DNA of 64,000 nt, taken from the NCBI RefSeq assembly GCF_900601905.1, contig NZ_UWFA01000449.1:186001-250000 (forward strand), read 5' to 3'. Positions 61,968 to 64,000 of the stretch are shown here, one piece after another. A program made the translations under genes and the position numbers. The notes under the pieces are model-generated. The model was given only the letters and a program-made list of their open reading frames with translations. It was not told where the DNA came from and did no database searches. The stretch is from Pseudomonas viridiflava (GTDB lineage Bacteria; Pseudomonadota; Gammaproteobacteria; Pseudomonadales; Pseudomonadaceae). The number at the start of each line of letters is the position of its first letter. Positions within the stretch are counted from its first letter, which is position 1.

Positions 61968-62387
61968 TTAGACGGTCACGTGCAGACGCACGTCGACGTT
62001 GCCGCGGGTCGCGTTGGAGTACGGGCACACCTGGTGAGCGGCTTCGACCAATTGCTCGGCGTCGGCTTGTTCCAGGCCTGGCAGGCTGATGTGCAGGTCG
62101 ATGTCCAGACCGAAACCGCCAGGGATCTGGCCGATGCCGACATGGGCAGTGATCGAGGCGTCAGCAGGGATGCTGCGTTTGCTCTGACCCGCGACGAATT
62201 TCAGTGCGCCGATGAAGCAGGCCGAGTAGCCGGCCGCGAACAATTGCTCAGGATTGGTGGCCGCACCGCCAGCGCCGCCCAGTTCTTTGGGGGTAGCCAG
62301 TTTCACGTCAAGGATGTTGTCGCTGGAAACGGCACGACCGTCACGGCCGCCGGTTGCAGTTGCGATAGCTGTGTAGAGAGTGTCCAT
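61968..62387 (-). CDS. ohr: Organic hydroperoxide resistance protein
   Basis: A 139-residue thiol peroxidase of the Ohr/OsmC family, which reduces organic hydroperoxides. The two redox cysteines are in GYSACFIGALK and HQVCPYSNATRGN. The catalytic arginine and glutamate are expected in TATGGRDGRA and around ATNPEQLF. GAGG lies upstream of the ATG. The regulator ohrR lies 281 bases upstream on the same strand, with repeated candidate boxes between. Confidence 0.95.
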   Translation of the reverse strand: MDTLYTAIATATGGRDGRAVSSDNILDVKLATPKELGGAGGAATNPEQLFAAGYSACFIGALKFVAGQSKRSIPADASITAHVGIGQIPGGFGLDIDLHISLPGLEQADAEQLVEAAHQVCPYSNATRGNVDVRLHVTV

Positions 62388-62469
62388 GGTGTTACCTCAT
62401 TGAATAATCGGAGCAAGGAAGTGAATTGTCGAACCAGCGTAGTGACTGGAATGGTTCAAAACTTGTCTG

Positions 62470-62539
62470 TTTGCGCTAAATGTTTGCGCGCTAACTGAAT
62501 GCCCGATAAATGTATCGCGCAAATAGTTTGTGCGCAAGA
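62470..62539. promoter_or_regulatory. Candidate OhrR operators upstream of ohr
   Basis: Four related elements occur: tttgcgctaaa (62470), tttgcgcgctaac (62483), atcgcgcaaata (62514) and gtttgtgcgcaag (62527). The first two and last two face each other. Related halves, aatttagtgcgg and gcgccagctaaatt, lie before ohrR near 63168-63205. Shared TTTAGCGCG-like half-sites support common control by OhrR. Confidence 0.5.
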
Positions 62540-62627
62540 TAATATTTTTGAAGGAACACGTTTTTTTAAAAAATCAGGGAAATTCTTCGGGTCTCAGCCG
62601 ACAAGAGACCGGTGAGTGATTCGTAGT

Positions 62628-62652
62628 TTCCCGGCTAAAGCCGGTCCCACGA
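62628..62652. repeat. Single REP (cccggctaaagccgg type)
   Basis: A REP hairpin cccggctaaagccggtccca between ohr and ohrR, the same core as the pair at 41598. No inverted partner is nearby. Confidence 0.65.
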
Positions 62653-62668
62653 GGAGCAGTGCACCGCC

Positions 62669-63136
62669 TTAGACACTGCCCTGCAAATTGCCTCGCAACT
62701 TGAGCAGCTCGGCCTGCAACTCAAACAGTTTGTCCAGTTCAAGGCCGCTGGCCGACAGGATGCAGCCGGGAACCATCAGGGCTTTTTTTTGCAAGGCCTT
62801 GCCTTGTTCGGTCAGGCGTAACTGAACCACGCGTTCGTCTTCCTTGCTGCGGGTGCGGCTGATAAAACCTTCGCCTTCCAGACGTTTGAGCAGCGGCGTC
62901 AAGGAGCCTGGATCCGTCAGCAAGCGGCTGCTGATCTCACCAACGGTAATGCCGTCCTGCTCCCAGAGCACCATCATCGCCAGGTATTGCGGATAGGTCA
63001 GGCCAAGCGCTTGCAGCAGCGGCTTGTAAACTTTAGTCATCAAAAGCGAGGTGGAGTAGAGGGCGAAACAGAGCTGGTTGTCGAGCAGCAAGGCATCGCA
63101 GTTGCTATCAGGAGTGGAGTCGGCAGCTGCGGTCAT
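62669..63136 (-). CDS. ohrR: MarR-family peroxide-sensing regulator OhrR
   Basis: A 155-residue MarR-type winged-helix repressor. The sensing cysteine is in LDNQLCFALYST, near residue 22, as in one-cysteine OhrR proteins; the recognition helix is in EISSRLLTDPGSLTPLLKRLEG (split here), and the wing carries RTRSKEDERVVQLRLTEQG. Oxidation by organic hydroperoxides releases ohr. The ATG at 63136 has GAGGAA 7 bases upstream; the frame is open to 63472 but the extension crosses the TauE-like gene on the other strand. Confidence 0.9.
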   Translation of the reverse strand: MTAAADSTPDSNCDALLLDNQLCFALYSTSLLMTKVYKPLLQALGLTYPQYLAMMVLWEQDGITVGEISSRLLTDPGSLTPLLKRLEGEGFISRTRSKEDERVVQLRLTEQGKALQKKALMVPGCILSASGLELDKLFELQAELLKLRGNLQGSV

Positions 63137-63327
63137 GGGTGTTCCTCGTAGATCGGTCATGGCACACAATTTAGTGCGGTGATCTTTGATGCGCCAGCTA
63201 AATTCCTCCCGCACTGCACCTGGAACGCCTCGAAATAGATGAAACCTTGCGAAGCAAAACGATCGGCGGGTTGCCTGCTTCGTCAGACTGGGTAGCATGC
63301 GTGCATTGAATGCAGAAGGGGCCCGGC

Positions 63328-64000
63328 GTGATTGAAGTGTTGATGTACGTGTTGCTGGGTGCTGCCATGGGCACACTGGGTGGGTTGTTCGGTATTGGCG
63401 GAGGGCTGGTGGCCATTCCCGCATTGGGGGTGTTGTTCGGGCTCGATCAACAACTGGCGCAGGGCACCGCATTGCTGATGGTGCTGCCTAACGTTCTGCT
63501 GGCGCTGTGGCGTTATAACCAGCGCAACCGCGTATCGCCGCGTAATGCCTTGATGCTGATAATTCCCAGTTTCTGCTTCGCCTGGCTGACGTCACTGTGG
63601 GCGGTGCGGCTTGATCCGCAAACCATGCGTATCAGTTTCGTCGGCTTTCTGATCGCGCTGACCCTGTTCAACCTCGCGCAGATGTACTGGCGCAAAGGTC
63701 AGGCCAGCGGTGAGCTGCGTCACGTCAATCAGCTCTGGCTGCTGGGTGTCGGCTCTGGAATCACCGGAGGGGTGTTCGGTGTGGGCGGCGGGGTGATTGC
63801 CACGCCGATCCTGACCAGCGTGTTCGGCGCGACCCAGGTGGTGGCTCAAGGCCTGGCCCTGGCGCTCGCCGCGCCGACCACGGGCATCACGCTGTTCATG
63901 TATGCCCTGCACGATCACGTCAACTGGGGCATGGGCATCCCGTTGGCCATCGGCGGGCTGGCGAGCATCAGTTGGGGCGTCAAATTGGCGCACTCCTTGC
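63328..64000 (+). CDS. TauE/SafE-family sulfite exporter-like permease, 5' part
   Basis: An open frame to the window edge gives 224 residues of a membrane protein beginning VIEVLMYVLLGAAMGTLGGL. Two TauE/SafE repeats are visible through FGIGGGLVAIPALGVLFG near residue 25 and FGVGGGVIATPILTSVFG near residue 155. These permeases are thought to export sulfite or organosulfonates. GTG at 63328 has AAGGGG 7 bases upstream; an in-frame ATG at 63310 is an alternative. The last part of the gene is outside. Confidence 0.85.
   Translation, partial: MIEVLMYVLLGAAMGTLGGLFGIGGGLVAIPALGVLFGLDQQLAQGTALLMVLPNVLLALWRYNQRNRVSPRNALMLIIPSFCFAWLTSLWAVRLDPQTMRISFVGFLIALTLFNLAQMYWRKGQASGELRHVNQLWLLGVGSGITGGVFGVGGGVIATPILTSVFGATQVVAQGLALALAAPTTGITLFMYALHDHVNWGMGIPLAIGGLASISWGVKLAHSL

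Noticed and set aside
60975..62498. A 507-codon plus-strand open frame across the esterase and ohr genes
   Set aside because: Runs antisense to two recognised genes and ends in the ohr promoter region.
1..64000. tRNA, rRNA, CRISPR arrays, insertion sequences or prophage genes
   Set aside because: I saw no cloverleaf ends, repeat-spacer arrays, transposases, integrases or phage structural genes. Intergenic palindromes are REP-type, not CRISPR.

Overview
The window is a chromosomal segment of a fluorescent Pseudomonas, most likely from the P. fluorescens group. Three things point there: the gene order, PvdS (the pyoverdine sigma factor), and dense families of Pseudomonas-type REP/REPIN palindromes between genes. 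There are no rRNA or tRNA genes, CRISPR arrays, transposases or phage genes that I can see. Both ends are cut inside genes (an agmatinase-family ureohydrolase on the left, a TauE/SafE permease on the right).

Layout. 1-5.0 kb: ureohydrolase with a divergent LysR regulator, DTW-domain tRNA modification enzyme, EamA exporter, then a flavin oxidoreductase and fumC on the minus strand. 5.2-14.2 kb: DUF2059 protein, BolA, a 1-kb long inverted-repeat element, trhO, a FrnE-like DsbA protein, an ABC exporter, the c-di-GMP protein RbdA and a heme-oxygenase-fold protein; from memory this matches P. aeruginosa PA0853-PA0862. 14.2-39.3 kb: the conserved block matching PA3177 to PA3140: diguanylate cyclase, YciK-type SDR, mupP, ubiG, MTA deaminase, mtnA, gyrA, serC, pheA, hisC, tyrA-aroA fusion, cmk, rpsA, ihfB, lapA, and a stripped-down O-antigen locus (beta-CASP hydrolase, wbpV-like epimerase, wbpL, wbpM) ending at a ComEA-like gene.

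39.5-46.4 kb: a FabF-type condensing enzyme and a convergent TetR regulator that share a 14-bp palindrome, then pvdS with an excellent Fur box, then a 1159-residue SLC5-transporter/hybrid histidine kinase. 46.7-52.9 kb: an accessory, increasingly AT-rich module (DUF4123 adaptor, 1081-residue LysM protein, two paralogous secreted Sel1-like proteins) that I read as an orphan type VI secretion effector with two immunity candidates; this is the strongest candidate for a poorly described system. 52.9-64 kb: a dead duplicate of an MFS-acyltransferase 5' end, a TDT transporter, the intact MFS-acyltransferase, dkgB, a small conserved-looking gene, a GreA/GreB-like protein and a membrane protein, earP with efp (EF-P and its rhamnosyltransferase), a secreted esterase, ohr with ohrR, and the TauE fragment.

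Working together: serC-pheA-hisC-tyrA/aroA-cmk-rpsA-ihfB couples serine and aromatic amino acid synthesis to nucleotide and ribosome functions. MtaD and MtnA serve methylthioadenosine salvage. MupP serves peptidoglycan recycling. RbdA and the PA3177-type cyclase both act on c-di-GMP. EarP glycosylates the EF-P encoded next to it. Functions are assigned by motif and remembered family similarity only; no searches were run.
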